A DNA stretch of 64,000 bases from Ctenosaura bakeri (GCA_948474755.1 CAOLHI010000654.1:434001-498000); one strand, 5' to 3'. Counted from the stretch's first letter, positions 11,901 to 23,419 are shown. Notes: generated by a model from the letters alone, not told the origin. Numbers and translations are program-made.

Positions 11901-14900
11901 CTCTACAGAACTGATTTACGGTTGTGTTTTCCTTCCTCATCTCTTTCCAGCTCTAACAGACAAAGAGATTATGACACAGGCCATCATCTTTGTCTTTGCT
12001 GGTTACGAGCCCACCAGCAGTGCCCTCAGCTACATAGCTTACTGTCTGGCCACCAGCCCAGATGTCCAACACAAACTACAGGTGGAGATTGATGAGGCAC
12101 TTCCCAACCAGGTAAGAATCTCCATTATGTTCAGCAGGGCTCATGTTAATTAAAAATGGATCAAATGATCTGCAATATGTGGGAAAAGATTTTGGAGAGG
12201 ATTTTTTAAAATGTATCTTCATGGCTGGTGAGCTAATTTTGAAAGCATGTTGGTGATGTGTCTAGGAGTTTTCAATGCCTGAAAGTTCATTACAGAAGAA
12301 AGGGAGCCAGCATGGTGTAGTGTTCTGAGTTCTGGACTATGACTCTGGAGGGCAGAGTTTGAAACTCTGCTCAGCCGTGGAAAACCACTGGGTGACCTTG
12401 GGCAAGTCACACAGTTTCAACCTCAGAGGAAAGCAAAGGGTAGTACCACCAAACAAATCTTGCCAAGAAAAACCCAAGTGTCATGCCCTGCCCTGAACAC
12501 AACACCAAGATAGGTTCACTTTAGGGTTGCCATAAGTTGGAAATGACTTGATGAGACACAACAACAGTCTATCCTCATGGCTATTGAGATAAGTTTGAAA
12601 GCAATGTGGTATGTCTAGGAGGTTTAAATGCCTGGAGGTTCATTGAAGAAGAAAGAGAGGGGATGAAGCTCTTCTTTTATTTACTTGACTGACTTATGTG
12701 AGACAATTGCCCCAATTCCCACTAACTGAATTGAGTTTCAGTAGCGTTACCTAAGCAAGACAAAGGAGATTCATGCTGCTACCTTAACTTGCCTCGGGCA
12801 GGCTTAGTTGCCATTCTAAGCAAATGTGAACACATCCAAAATGGTAGCATCCATTCCACTTCTTTGGTCAAGATAAGCCACAAGAAAACAGAAAAATCCA
12901 ATGAAGTCAATAATTCCTTTTTCTCATCCACAGGCAAATCCTACCTATGATGCAGTCCTTCAGATGGAATATCTTGACATGGTGATAAGTGAAGCTCTCA
13001 GGCTCTATCCTCCAGGGGTACGGATTGAAAGAGCTTGCAAAAACACCGTGGAAATCAATGGCGTGACCATCCCAAAGGGAACAGTGATAGTGATCCCCAG
13101 TTTTGTCCTGCAACGTGACCCAGAACATTGGCCAGAACCAGAAGAATTCAGACCGGAGAGGTAGGTAGCCAGCAGAATCTTTGCATCTAGATAGTACTAG
13201 AATGGGAACTCAACCAGCTGATCATTAGTGTTTTGTTTTATCTCTAGTGTTGTTGTGTTTGAAGCTGCTCAGCAAATAGAGTCCATCTGTCCTGTTTATT
13301 GTCTTTGTCCCTTACTGTATAGGTTGATGTTCCACCGTTTGGTGAAAAGGGCATTATAAATAAACATTGTCGTTGTTGTTAGCAGTGGGCTTATTCAGAA
13401 AGCAAAAATATTCCTAGAAGTACTAGGACTTTCTAGTTCCTTTTTGTTTTCATTTTACCTACCCATTCTTGATTTTGCATCCAAACTCTTTCTTGAAACA
13501 TCCTGGGTTTTCCACATTCCCCCTCTCCCCGCTTGTGTTCTTCCTCTTCCAACTCTCACTGATCATGTGTCACATCCAGACCTAATCAACATTTGAAAAA
13601 CTGACTCTTACTAATTTTATGCTGAGCCTTTTCTCATTATTATTCAGGAACTATAGTCAAAGAGTTAGCATGGGCTTTAGCAATATACTAGTTAAGCATT
13701 ATAGTCATGTTCTTGTAAAAACTGAAAGAGACAACTGGTCACATTTTAGCACTCTGAACCCACAGGTCAACATGAGGTCACCAAATACCTGATCCAGAGA
13801 GGGACTGTCTTGCAAACTTTCTTGAAGTACCTAGCTGCACACTGTTAGAAAAAGAATGCTGATTGGCTTGACCTTTGCTCAGATCCAACCAGGCCATTTT
13901 CCTGTTTTTTCCATCCCATCCCTTGAGCATCCCAGTTCTTAGTAATGCATGGACGCAGAGGGCCTATTAACATGGAAGCCAGTGGCAAATATGTTTAACC
14001 TGATGTCATTTCCAAAGGAGAAGAGCTATGCAGGGTAATAAACCTACCTTGAACTGTGCTTGTGGTTGCCAGTACATTTATTTCTTCAAAGAACGTGCCC
14101 TTTGGGTCTGCCCTTAGATCAGTCATTTGACCAAAATGAGTTCCTTCCACAACTAATGCTTGACTCATGTAAATCCCCAGCAGCAAAGGATCAAAGTATC
14201 CATTGCGTGGGACCCACAAAAACCAGTTTGGTTCTCAGATCAAAAGTGTGTGTTACTTCCTGTCTTCCAGCACTTTCCTTCTGGGATAGAAGCTCCACTT
14301 GTGCTTTTCTCCCTTTTGCTTTGCAAACAGGTTCAGTAAAGAGAACAAAGGCAACCTAAACCCATATGTCTACTTGCCTTTTGGAATCGGTCCCAGGAAC
14401 TGCATCGGGATGCGCTTTGCTCTGGTGGTCTTGAAAGTGGCCATTGTGGCCCTGCTGCAGAAATTCTCCTTCCGAATCTGTAAAGAGACTCCAGTAAGAA
14501 GAGGGTTTTTTTTAAAGAAAAAAAAATAAGTCAAGGCAAACTATTCTTTCTACTACTATAGAATTGCTTGCCTACTGTTGTGTACCTTCAAGTCATTTCC
14601 AATTTAGAACGACCCTAAGGTGAATCTGTTGTGGGGTTTTCTGAGGCTGAGAGTGTGTCACATGCCCAAGGTCACCCAGTGGGTTTCCATGGCCAAGAGG
14701 GGAATCACATCCTGATCTCCGCCATCAGTCAGAGTCAGAAGGACTTTTGGGTGGAGTCGGAGACAAAGGCCATTTCCACACGAGACTGTTATAGTGCTAT
14801 TATTCCACTTTCAACCTCCTAGGGAATCCTGAGGTTTGCAGTTTTAGGGAGAAGCATTTAGAATTCTCAGCCAGAGAGCTCTTTGGCCTCAGGAAACTAC

Positions 14901-15744
14901 AAACCCAGAATTCCACAGGAAGTTGAAAATGGAATAATAGCACTATAACAGTGTAGTGCAGAAATGAGCGAAGTCGATAGAAAAGCACTGATTCCGACTC
15001 CAAAATAAACATTTGTAATATTAAATGCCTAGTTGGTTATGGAAAGGATCAAAAGTGTGTTGATTATGCAAGGGATCAAGGTTATTTTTGTAGGAATTTA
15101 GAAATGTTTTCTTGTTCAGAAACTTTAATCAAACAAATGCATTTTATGTTCTCTCAACGTACGTAGCCCGATGGTTCACATGGCCACGATGAAATGCCTT
15201 GTCCTTCCATTTTACTGCAGTAAATTTAGTATTGCTAATTAATATGCATTTGCCATTTATGAAGCAGTCACAGCTGAACAAGAGAAAAACAGAGGAGGTG
15301 GAGTCAGCTTGTAATATTTGGGATACTGACTTCACAGTCCTGGTTGCCACGATTCAATATTCCCTGTGCATTTTTGGTACCAAATTTAGGACCCCACACC
15401 CACAAAAAAATAAAAGAATGCAGAGTAACTCATTGCAGAAAGCTATGACCAAAGAGGGAGAAGGTTCATCACCCATTTCTTTGGGACCTCATTAAATGCA
15501 AAGGGTATGTGGAACAAGTTAATGGCAAATTAAAATACAATTGGGGGCAGGGGTTCCTAAACTTTCCGGTTGTCTCTGATGTTATTAATTGCTGAACCTT
15601 CTTTTCAACCCATTCACTAACTTATTTCTCTCTTTCATAATGGGAAAGATCCCCTTGGAAGTAGGTGGCAATGTCTTATTGGAACCGAAAAAGCCCATCA
15701 AGCTGAAGTTGGTACCCAGAGCTGTTGACGGTGTTAAAGAATAG
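2910..15744 (+). CDS. CYP3A: Cytochrome P450 3A (gene B), complete, 13 exons, 507 aa
   Basis: Heme-thiolate monooxygenase of the ER membrane; CYP3A enzymes oxidise steroids and xenobiotics using NADPH-P450 reductase. Exons: 2910-2980, 5346-5439, 5575-5627, 6763-6862, 7031-7144, 7868-7956, 9005-9153, 9718-9845, 10625-10703, 11951-12111, 12934-13160, 14331-14493, 15649-15744. Every boundary is GT/AG, and every exon length except exon 9 (79 nt, four codons longer) equals the usual mammalian CYP3A length as I know it. The ATG follows AAA (AAAATGG) and starts an N-terminal anchor, [19 protein letters not shown]. Landmarks: proline hinge PGPRPWPF (exon 2), WKRIR C-helix (exon 5), ExxR as EALR (E366/R369), PERF, and heme loop [10 protein letters not shown] (Cys446). 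Oddity: the I-helix reads AGYEPTSS, so the oxygen-activating threonine (Thr309 in human CYP3A4) is Pro313. No frameshift or stop was found. Altered catalysis is inferred. Confidence 0.95.
6190..6387. mobile_element. Fold-back MITE (family 1), full length
   Basis: Near-perfect inverted halves: the left end GCCTTTCCACACTCTACTGT is matched by the inverted right end. Inner arms carry TTCCACTTTCAACATCC and its complement. About 198 bp, in intron 3 of gene B. Confidence 0.8.
7175..7560 (-). mobile_element. BovB/RTE-type LINE 3' fragment
   Basis: Minus-strand translation near 7380-7430 reads [15 protein letters not shown], the well-known C-terminal region of BovB reverse transcriptases. The low-coordinate end carries the shared LINE/SINE tail (CTTAGGGCAACCCTATGACA in plus orientation). 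Lies in intron 5 of gene B. Confidence 0.65.
7985..8125 (+). mobile_element. tRNA-derived SINE, degenerate
   Basis: It has a tRNA-like head with GGTTTGAGAGTTGGACTAGT and GGTTCAGATCCCCAGCTGGC (box B-like), then a decayed body. Intron 6 of gene B. Confidence 0.6.
8150..8345 (+). mobile_element. tRNA-derived SINE, degenerate
   Basis: Body words TTTGGCAAGTCACATTCTCT and CAGCCTAAGAGGAAG are followed by a decayed tail with AGTCACTATAACTCAGGAA. Immediately downstream of another copy in intron 6 of gene B. Confidence 0.6.
9391..9590. mobile_element. Fold-back MITE (family 1), full length
   Basis: Begins CCATTTCCAAACTGCACC and ends in the inverted counterpart GTATGGAAATGG. Both arms carry the TGTGGAATTCTGGGGTTTGT word or its inverse. 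In intron 7 of gene B. An extra partial inner segment appears to precede it (about 9326-9390). Confidence 0.75.
10770..10900 (+). mobile_element. CR1 LINE 3' fragment
   Basis: Carries the CR1 words AGATTCTACCTAAACATTAG and CTTCTTGATGGTGATAGCTG, as in the CR1 copies near 29600 and 39020. In intron 9 of gene B. Confidence 0.65.
10940..11330 (-). repeat. Unclassified interspersed repeat, minus orientation
   Basis: This stretch of intron 9 of gene B (AAGGAAGAGATGGGTAAGAG-like words, then CCCCATTTCCCACTCC and a long pyrimidine-rich part ending TTTGTGATTTTTCCACTTTT) is related in inverse orientation to 48090-48340. I cannot name the family. Confidence 0.4.
12302..12568 (+). mobile_element. tRNA-derived SINE, near full length
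   Basis: Starts GGAGCCAGCATGGTGTAGTG (box A-like head), has TGACCTTGGGCAAGTCACAC in the body, a BovB-like tail (GGTTGCCATAAGTTGGAAAT) and ends in ACAACAAC. This is the best reference copy in the window. Intron 10 of gene B. Confidence 0.85.
14575..14735 (-). mobile_element. tRNA-derived SINE, minus orientation
   Basis: Reverse-complement copy of the SINE at 12302: it begins with GTTGTGTACCTTCAAGTCAT (the ACA tail reversed) and runs to CCATGGCCAAGAGGGGAATC. Intron 12 of gene B. Confidence 0.75.
14768..14966. mobile_element. Fold-back MITE (family 1), full length
   Basis: Left end GGCCATTTCCACACGAGACT; the right end is its inverted counterpart (GTGTAGTGCAGAAATG). About 199 bp, in intron 12 of gene B next to a SINE. 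Confidence 0.8.
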
Positions 15745-16125
15745 AGAAATTGGAAACAACACCGACATAGTACCACACCACGTGGGATTAGCAAATATAG
15801 TGAACTGGACTGCAGACTTCATATGGGAGCTCAGGATTATGAATTCATCCCCTATTCCGCGTGATTAGAGTCGTGAGTCAACAGAAGAGAATGGAAGAAT
15901 CTGTCATTTAATCCCAGGAGTTTTGCTGAAAGAATACCAATACAGTACGATCCTTTGAAACTCACCATAACACAACAGGTGACTTGAAAGCACAGACACA
16001 CAAAATCCTATAAGTATCCGGGCAGTAGTAAGTCCAGTTGCATTAACACATTCTTTGGACAGTATGTATAGAATTATAGCCTTAATTTACTTCATTTGAG
16101 CTTGTGCGGTAAATCGATGCAAAGT

Positions 16126-16131
16126 AATAAA
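16126..16131 (+). terminator. Candidate polyadenylation signal of CYP3A gene B
   Basis: This is the first AATAAA after the gene B stop codon (15742-15744), giving a 3' UTR of about 400 nt. Two more overlapping AATAAA hexamers follow at 16256-16265 and could be used instead. Which site is used cannot be told from sequence alone. Confidence 0.45.
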
Positions 16132-16789
16132 ATGGATGGATGTTAACCTTTTAAATGGAAGTTTTTGTATAAGAAAGGACATTGTGTTTGCATATACTGC
16201 TTTTTGTTTTTGGTTAAAGACCCAAAAACAATGTACAAGAAAAACAAATGGTAATAATAAATAAACAATAAACTGCCTGCCTGTCTGTTAAAGCCACAAA
16301 ACATCACCGGTGACTTGGAGAAGCAAACTAACGGCTTTGTTATAGGAACTCGATTTGAGGAGAGGAAAATTACTGAGTAGAGGAGCTGATTGAATCTAAC
16401 TTCATTTTAGGAAACAGCTGAGAGAGGCTTGGTGGGCAAAGGCATATCCCCAAAATGATGGATAAGCATCCCTTATCAGTTTATATCACAAAGGGCAGGT
16501 AAAGAGGACCCTTGGAGTCACTCATATGGTGTAACCATAGCACTGCTGCCCTTTCTGACTCCTCAATGTTAAGCGTTCTTGCACTTCTAACACCGGAGAG
16601 CTCAGCATTTAGCAGAATTTTTTCTTGGGCATCCAAGTTGCACCAAGACAGCGCTAAGAATCCCAAGGGAGAGGGAAAAGGCAGGGAACAGGGAAGACTT
16701 CCCAGAAGTTCATCGTTGTAGTCATCATTTGTTGCAATCAAATGGACTTGTAAGAAGGCAAAAAGTTGTTGGTCTAAGATTTACATGTT

Positions 16790-17410
16790 AATGCAAAAAC
16801 TTCTTAAAAGTGGATTTTGCAATGTCACCAGAAATGTTTTCTGCTGGGTAATGTGGCTAGAGATTTTATTTGTGGATTGCTTCATTGTTATATCCTAACA
16901 GCAGTAAGAATATTGTTTGCTCAAACTTGGAAACAGACTGAAGCACCAACAATGGAAGATTGGATTGTTGAGTTTGCTGAGTTAGCCCAAATTGCCAAAC
17001 TAATGTGGGTTTTAAAGGACAAGTTAATTGAAGATTTCTTTTTGAAAGATGGGGAACTGTTTATGGAATTTTTTTTAGCAATAAGAAATCTAACAATGCA
17101 ATCTTCAGTGACTATGGACATTAGTAATTCTAGTAGGATTACTTACTTGGATCTGTAATAAAACAAATTCTGTTTCTCTTTTATTACAGTTGGCTGGGGG
17201 GATCAGAGCGAAGATGGGATTTGCAATCCAATTGCATTTTAGTCAGTGTTTTATGTAAATTAGGATTCAATGCTTTAGTTTAGCCTGCCAGTATTATGTT
17301 TAGTTCTTTTTCTTTTTTTTCAATATATACATTTCTTTGACTATAACTATGATTCTAACCATGAACCTGACTGTTGGGTTTGCTTGTTATAAAACTAATA
17401 AATAAACAAT
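16790..17410 (+). mobile_element. L1-type LINE, ORF2 C-terminal end plus 3' UTR
   Basis: An open stretch at 16817-17158 translates to TAVRILFAQTWKQTEAPTME, then a WIVEFAELAQIAKL-like segment. This resembles the end of ORF2p in vertebrate L1 elements (A-R-x-L-I-A-x-x-W-K pattern). It is followed by a non-coding AT-rich tail ending near AATAAATAAAC. It is 5' truncated and therefore a dead copy, not a host gene. Confidence 0.75.
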
Positions 17411-17764
17411 CTATTAACTGCAATCAAGTCAGCCTCATTGTGATTTATTACCATAAACAACAAATATTAAATTTAATTATTATTTGGGATTTTAATGCTT
17501 AGTTGTTACTGTAGGATTGCTACTTGTTGTTTGGCAGCAGGGGTGAGAACCCATTTTTTTTTTTAGTTGTATATAGTTTGGTGTTTGGTAATTTAGACTG
17601 ATAGTTGTAGTTTTGTTTCTTTTTTTTGGTACTGTTGCGCAGTTTCTTTTTATAGTCTATTAATTGTGTATTATTTCGTTTTGCAGATTGTTATTTTGTC
17701 TTTGTACATGCCTATGTGTTTGCTTTTTGTGTTTTTATTCAACCAATCAATTCAATGAAAAATA

Positions 17765-17914
17765 ATAATATATATCTTATTTTTGTATATTATATATATA
17801 TATATATATATATTATAATTATATAATAATTAAATAATTAAACAACCTCTTAACAGCACAGCTGTTTTATATATATATATAATATAAATATATATATTAT
17901 ATATAATATAAATT

Positions 17915-17959
<45 letters not shown>

Positions 17960-18100
17960 ATAATTAAACGCCCTCTTCTTAACAGCGTAGCTGTTTTATA
18001 TATATATAATATAAATATATAAATATATATATAATATAAACTATATATATATATATATAATTAAATAATTAAACGCCCTCTTCTTAACAGTGCAGCTGAG
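17765..18100. repeat. TA-rich minisatellite with three hairpin-bearing units
   Basis: Runs of (TA)n alternate with a repeated block, AAATAATTAAAC followed by CCTCTTCTTAACAG and AGCTG, centred near 17850, 17980 and 18085. The first two blocks end in AACAGC-NNN-GCTGTT inverted repeats. Between B and C. Confidence 0.85.
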
Positions 18101-19130
18101 GTCTTCTGAGCTCTGTGCCTTCGTTAATGGAACCGACCCACCTGCGGCTGCAAAGATTCTTGAGGGGGAAAAAAGGCGGGAAAATGGGAGAGGACTCTCT
18201 GAGGTAACCCCACTAAGTTTCCTGAGGTAAAAAACACTGGGGGACATGAAAATAGGATGCCCCTGAGCCCTCTTTGTGGAACTAGGTACAGACCCAGGCA
18301 GGACTGAATATGCTTCAGCTAATATATAACAGAAACCATGTCTCTTAAAACATGGCAAACAGATGCATAATAGGATCTCTTGCACAGCGGCCCTGAGGTA
18401 CGGGGAATGTCTAACTGCAGCCCTTTGGGGTTTGCCCACCTCTCAGAAATGTACCAAACACTCCTCCATTTGCCACAGGATATCCCCCTTTCTTGAATGC
18501 AATAGGCAACTGTGACACTTCTGGGTTTAGCATCCAATAATTGCTTTGGAAAAGTCGGGGACTTTAGGACGTGGAATAGAAACAAGGGTACTGTGCCGGT
18601 GTTGTTGGACTGCAACTCCCATCATCCCTCATTATGGGCTCTGCCAACTAAGGCTGTGGCACATGATACTCTGGAGGGCTGTGCTCCAGGAGGGGGTGTT
18701 CCAGCCAGGCTGTGCGAACAACTAAAGGAAGGGTTGGCAATTGCTTCTCTTTTGCCAGAAGTTGTACGTGTTTATTTACTTCTTGAACGTATTCACCTCC
18801 AGGCTTACTGAATGTTTCTTTTCGATTAAATTATTAAAGATAACATTCCCTTTACGCATTTGCAACTCTCTTGAGTATCTCTTCTTGTTCCAAAAAGGTG
18901 GGCAAAAACAGTACCTTTATCAGCCGTGGCCATTTTGTTTTTCGGAGCCACAGTTGACTACTTCAGCCCTCTGGCTATTTTGGACTTGGATTTGCCTTAC
19001 GCAGCAGCATAGACGGGGGGGGGATGATGGGATTTGTAAGTAAAAAAAAGATCTTGGAGGGAGCACCACTGCCCAGCCAACCTAGCTTTAAGGCCAAGAT
19101 CCCTAGCTTGCTTCAGTTGCTGCAAACTTA

Positions 19131-19327
19131 GGCCATTTCCGCACTACAGTTACTGCTGCTATTCCACTTTCAACACCCTGTGGAATTCTGGGGTTTGTAG
19201 TTTACTGAGACCAAAGAGCTCTTTGGCTGAGAATTCAAAGTGCCCTCCCCTAAACTACAAACCCCAGAATTCCATAGGAGGTCGATAGTGGAATAGCAGC
19301 ACTTTAACACTGTAGTGTGGAAATGGT
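19131..19327. mobile_element. Fold-back MITE (family 1), full length
   Basis: Left end GGCCATTTCCGCACTACAGT, right end GTAGTGTGGAAATGG; about 197 bp. Both halves carry the GGAATTCTGGGGTTTGTAGT word or its inverse. Confidence 0.85.
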
Positions 19328-19367
19328 GTTAGTTAAAAGTGCAAAAGTAGTTTACACTCAAAAGATG

Positions 19368-19490
19368 GGGTGGGATATTGCCCTTCCCGGTAGGCTCAGG
19401 CAAAAGCAAACTGCTGCAGCCTCTCCTAGCTTGTGTTTTCTTCTTCTTTAATAACTTTTGCCCTCTGGACTACACCCTGACATTGCTTGG
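19368..19490 (+). repeat. Unclassified interspersed repeat family, copy 1
   Basis: Contains CAGGCAAAAGCAAACTGCTG, a CTCTCCTAGC tract and AATAACTTTTGCCCTCTGGA. The order of words matches copies near 26360, 57400 and 60860. Confidence 0.45.
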
Positions 19491-19869
19491 CCACACAAGT
19501 TCCAGTTTTAATATGTGAAACATTGGAGATTATGAGCTCTACGTATGAGTTCTATGTCTTCCCAGCTGCCCAGCTGTTGCTTACTGGGGTGGAAGGGAGG
19601 CTGGACATGATTTGGAGCATGGAAAAGCAGCTTGTCTCAGCTCAGTTGGAGGAAAGAAATGAGGTTGTGCTCTCATGTAGAACGCCTCTGCCTTTTCTTT
19701 CCCTCCGGAGATCAGAGCAGCAAGGTCGATTTTCCCCTGTGCCCCTCCAGTAAGAAGGAGCAGCAACAGCGCCTCTGAGACATGGGAGTTTTTTGGATGG
19801 AGCATAAGGGTTGAAGGGATGCCATGTAGAGGAAGGAGAGGGCTTGTTTTCTGCTGCTCCAGAGACCAG

Positions 19870-20138
19870 GACAAGGAGCATTGGATTCAAGCTGCAGGAA
19901 AGGAGATTCCACCTGAACCTCAGGAAGAACTTCCTGACAATCAGGGCTGTCCGGCAGTGGAATGTGCTGCCTCAATGGAGTGTGGTGGAGTCTCCTTCTT
20001 TGGAAGTTTTTAAGCAGAGGCTGGATGGCCATCTGTCGGGAGTGCTTTGAGGGTGTTCCTGCATGGCAGGGGGTTGGACTGGATGACCCCTGGGGTCTCT
20101 TCCAACTCTACATTTCTATGATTCTATGGGCCAAAAAT
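19870..20138 (+). mobile_element. CR1 LINE, young-looking 3' end
   Basis: Encodes the CR1 ORF2 C-terminus ([19 protein letters not shown]) and ends with the diagnostic 3' tail TCTATGATTCTATG. It is very similar to the copy at 57805-58072. Confidence 0.9.
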
Positions 20139-20139
20139 A

Positions 20140-22575
20140 GCCTTCTGTGTCCCATCCAAAAAGGAACTTTTTGCAAATCACTAACAGGATGCAGGCCTGG
20201 GTTTACCTCCAGTGGAGCTTTTATCCTCAAAGCTACAGGTTATCCATGCCAGAGGGGGGAAAAAATCAGTTTACAGCTCCCTGCCTCCTAGTTATCTTCA
20301 CTGCACAAGGACCAGTCCAAAGTATTTTGCTGCCTGAGGAATGTTAGCAAATGGAGGCAAACCATCCATAACCATTCACATCAAGCCAGGAAAATTATTT
20401 TGGCACATGAGGGACGAAATTTCCCAAGCACCTCTTTCCATTTGTCTTGCAGGAAAATTAAAACAGTCAGAAATTAAATATCTAATTGTTTGCTGCCTTT
20501 TTTGCGGCACCAAAACCCTTCTGCCTAAGGTAGTTGCTCAGTTCTGCCTAATGGTAGAGACGATGGAGCAAAGGGAAATGGAAAACCAAGAGTCAGCCTC
20601 TAAGTTTCTAGGGAAAGGCTTGGAAAAAATCCTGTCTTATGCCCTAGGGAGAAACGAAGCAAAGGTACCAATCTCTGTCTGCAGAGCTCTTTGAGGAAGT
20701 TGCTTTGCTCGGTGCTTTTGCTGTTTTACAACCCTCCTTTTGAAGGCCCAGCAAAGCAGTCTGGAACAACTTAGTTGACTCCTGTTTTCTTTTGGTCTGC
20801 TGTGACAGGCATCACTCTTAGGAGACCGAGTGAGAAAACACCTGACGCATCTAGAAAACTTTGAAGGTTCTTGTTCCTGCAGAATTCCCTTGAGAATCGT
20901 GTAGAAAAAAGTACAATGTGTGTTTATCTTCCAGACAGACAAGAAGAGTTCCTAAGGCAAGGGGAACCAGCAATAGCCAGAGCTTGTTTCCAGAATCTGG
21001 AAAAGTTACTTGTTTGTAAAATAGAGTAGATAATGCAAATACACATACTGAGACCACAAACAGATTCTACAATCAAAACGATGGCTATTCTAATGCAGGG
21101 ATTCTAAGAGCCGTGGGCCAAAAAATGCAAATTTCCCAAGCTTTCTTTTCCACTACAAATTGAAAGTGCAATGGGAGCTGTAAAGCAAAAAAAGAAGTTT
21201 TCAGACTCAACAACAACAACAGAAAACACAACTACCAGTCACCCAGCCTTTTCATACCCAGAAGAGCAAAGACTGGAAATTTTTGGAAGAGTACATTATG
21301 GAGATTCTGGAATAGCAGCTGCCACTTCCATGTCTGTGGAGCAGTGACTGTTGTCCTGCTGTGGGTTTCAGCCTGAACTTTAAAGTCCAAGGTGGTGACA
21401 TTATTTGAGAGCTTTGGGTTCAGCACCTTGGATAGTTCCTTTAAAGTCCAGCCTGGAACCAGGAGTGGTTTTACTGGCTCCTCAAGGAGACTCCTTCTAC
21501 ATGAGATGGGGAGAAATTCAATAAGCTCACCTCTGCATTCCAGGAAAAGCAGCCCATTGGGTTTCTGATTGATTTGCAGCAATTAAAAGATGCAACAATT
21601 TGGCTCTCATTGTCTCCACTTCAGGATTTATTCTAGGTCCAATTACAAACCAATCAATCTGGCTTGCTGCTAATAACATCTGCTTTCTGTAGGTGTCACA
21701 GAGTTCTTCCTGAGATGAGCAATCTATTTTACAGTCACCCTCCCTCATCCACAGAACTTTAAAGGAAAACAGTTTGTCACAATTTCTAACCCTCCTGTCA
21801 TTGCCTAGTGCTTTGTCTTTCTGTTTTCATATGGGAGTGGTAGGAACAATTAAGGTGGAAAAAGAGGGATAGATAGAGAATCACATCGGAGAATCTGCAC
21901 TTCAGAATTTACCACTGCGCTGTCGGGATGATCATACAGAGGCAGGATTTGTTGCTCAAATATCCTGGATTTAAGCCACATCTCTTTTTCTCGTTCCACA
22001 ATCACTGATCTGTTGAAATGCCTATTACAAGTACATTTTATGTTATGTCCCATTGACAACTGAAAACTAAGAAATGCATACCCTCCAGTGTAAACTATAG
22101 TAAACTACAGTGTAGTAAACTATAACATAGTAAAACTACAGTAAACTGCAAAGGGAAGTTATATCACCTCTAAGAATGAAAGAAAGATGTTCACAGCATA
22201 AGTTTTCATAGATTCAATCTACTTCATTAAATGCATCTGATGAAGTAGCTTTCATCTTCAAAAGTTTATGCCACAACTTCTTTCTTCCAGTTATTCTCAA
22301 ACAGTTGAGTAGGGACGGGGAGTGGGGAAGCCGTTCGCCCTGGGCGGCAATATTTTTGGGGTGTCCCGGCCTGTAGCCATGCGCCCATGCACCCTGGCCA
22401 CGCCTCCACACACAGTGGCCATGCCCTCACACACAGTGGCCACGCTCCTCATGCCGTAGCCCCCCCCACTCCAAGCTCCGCCACTGCTCTCAAAGGTACT
22501 ATTGGCTCCCTTTGCATACTGATCCAGACAAACATAACTACGACTTTGAATTATATAGCAAACTGTAGTTAAGAC
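20140..22575. other. Gene-free intergenic sequence
   Basis: No CYP exon, RNA gene or long conserved frame was recognised. It includes a short imperfect tandem of AGTAAACTACAG-like units (22086-22150) and, at 22300-22490, a GC-richer stretch with repeated CACACACAGTGGCCATGCCC units. Confidence 0.5.
22390..22465. repeat. Short GC-rich minisatellite (GTGGCC units)
   Basis: Two to three tandem units of CCACACACAGTGGCCATGCC type. Related sequence in opposite orientation occurs at about 40030-40120 in intron 3 of gene C, so this is probably part of an interspersed repeat. Confidence 0.55.
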
Positions 22576-22578
22576 TGT

Positions 22579-22820
22579 GAGAGCCAGTGTGGTGTAGTAG
22601 TGTCAGACTACGACTCTGGGAGAACTTGATTTAAATCCTTGCTCCATTGAGTTATGGATGCCTACTAGGTGATTTTGGACAAGTCACACCCTCTCAGCCT
22701 CTGGGGCAGGAAGTGGTAAAACTCCTCTGAATATATCTTGCTCCCCCCCCAAAAAAAGATTATGTTTACCTTAGGGTCACCATAGGTCAGAAATGATTTG
22801 AAGGCATACAACAAAACAAG
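22579..22820 (+). mobile_element. tRNA-derived SINE, near full length
   Basis: Head GAGAGCCAGTGTGGTGTAGT, body GACAAGTCACACCCTCTCAG, tail TTAGGGTCACCATAGGTCAG and ACAACAAAAC end. Confidence 0.8.
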
Positions 22821-23419
22821 AGTTAAAATTAAATACAAGTTAACTGCTAAGATCAACTAGAATTTGTCAGGTTTGGACAACTTTACAAGCTGTGGTCAAT
22901 CCAAACCAGAGATGGAAAAAGCTACCAAGTTTCCTTCTGGGAAGCTTTAGAGCTGGTTTAACATGATGTTCAAAGCAGTCCATTCTCTCCCCTGATAGTG
23001 CTGAGACTGACACAGCAGCACTGTCACAAAAATCTTGGGGATGTGCCCATTCTGTCAGGATAATTTTTGGTATTTTAACACTCCCTTCAGCTGGTGGTAG
23101 ATCTGCTCAGGAGAGGCCGGTGCCCCTGATAGCAAATGGGCAGTTTATCTGGGATGGATTTCAGTCTGAACGTGAAAGGATATGTCTATTGCATTTGTAA
23201 TTTACCCCCAAAATAGACTCAGCAGCCTGGATAACATCATCAAAGTTCAGACTGCAACCTACTACCCCGATGACGCAGAAACCACCAGCCACCATGGTAA
23301 CAGCTTCTCTTTTCTCATATGAAAAGAGAGAACACCATATTGTGAGACTGAAAGTACTTTAAAGAAGTCCCACACAGGGGGAGTCAACAAATAATTGCAT
23401 CACAGGACAAAGCCCCAAG

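Noticed and set aside
12302..12375. tRNA gene
   Set aside because: The A and B box-like words belong to the head of a SINE; no intact cloverleaf was recognised.
16817..17158. 113-codon open frame as a possible host gene
   Set aside because: The sequence resembles the C-terminal end of L1 ORF2p followed by an L1-like tail; it is a truncated retrotransposon.
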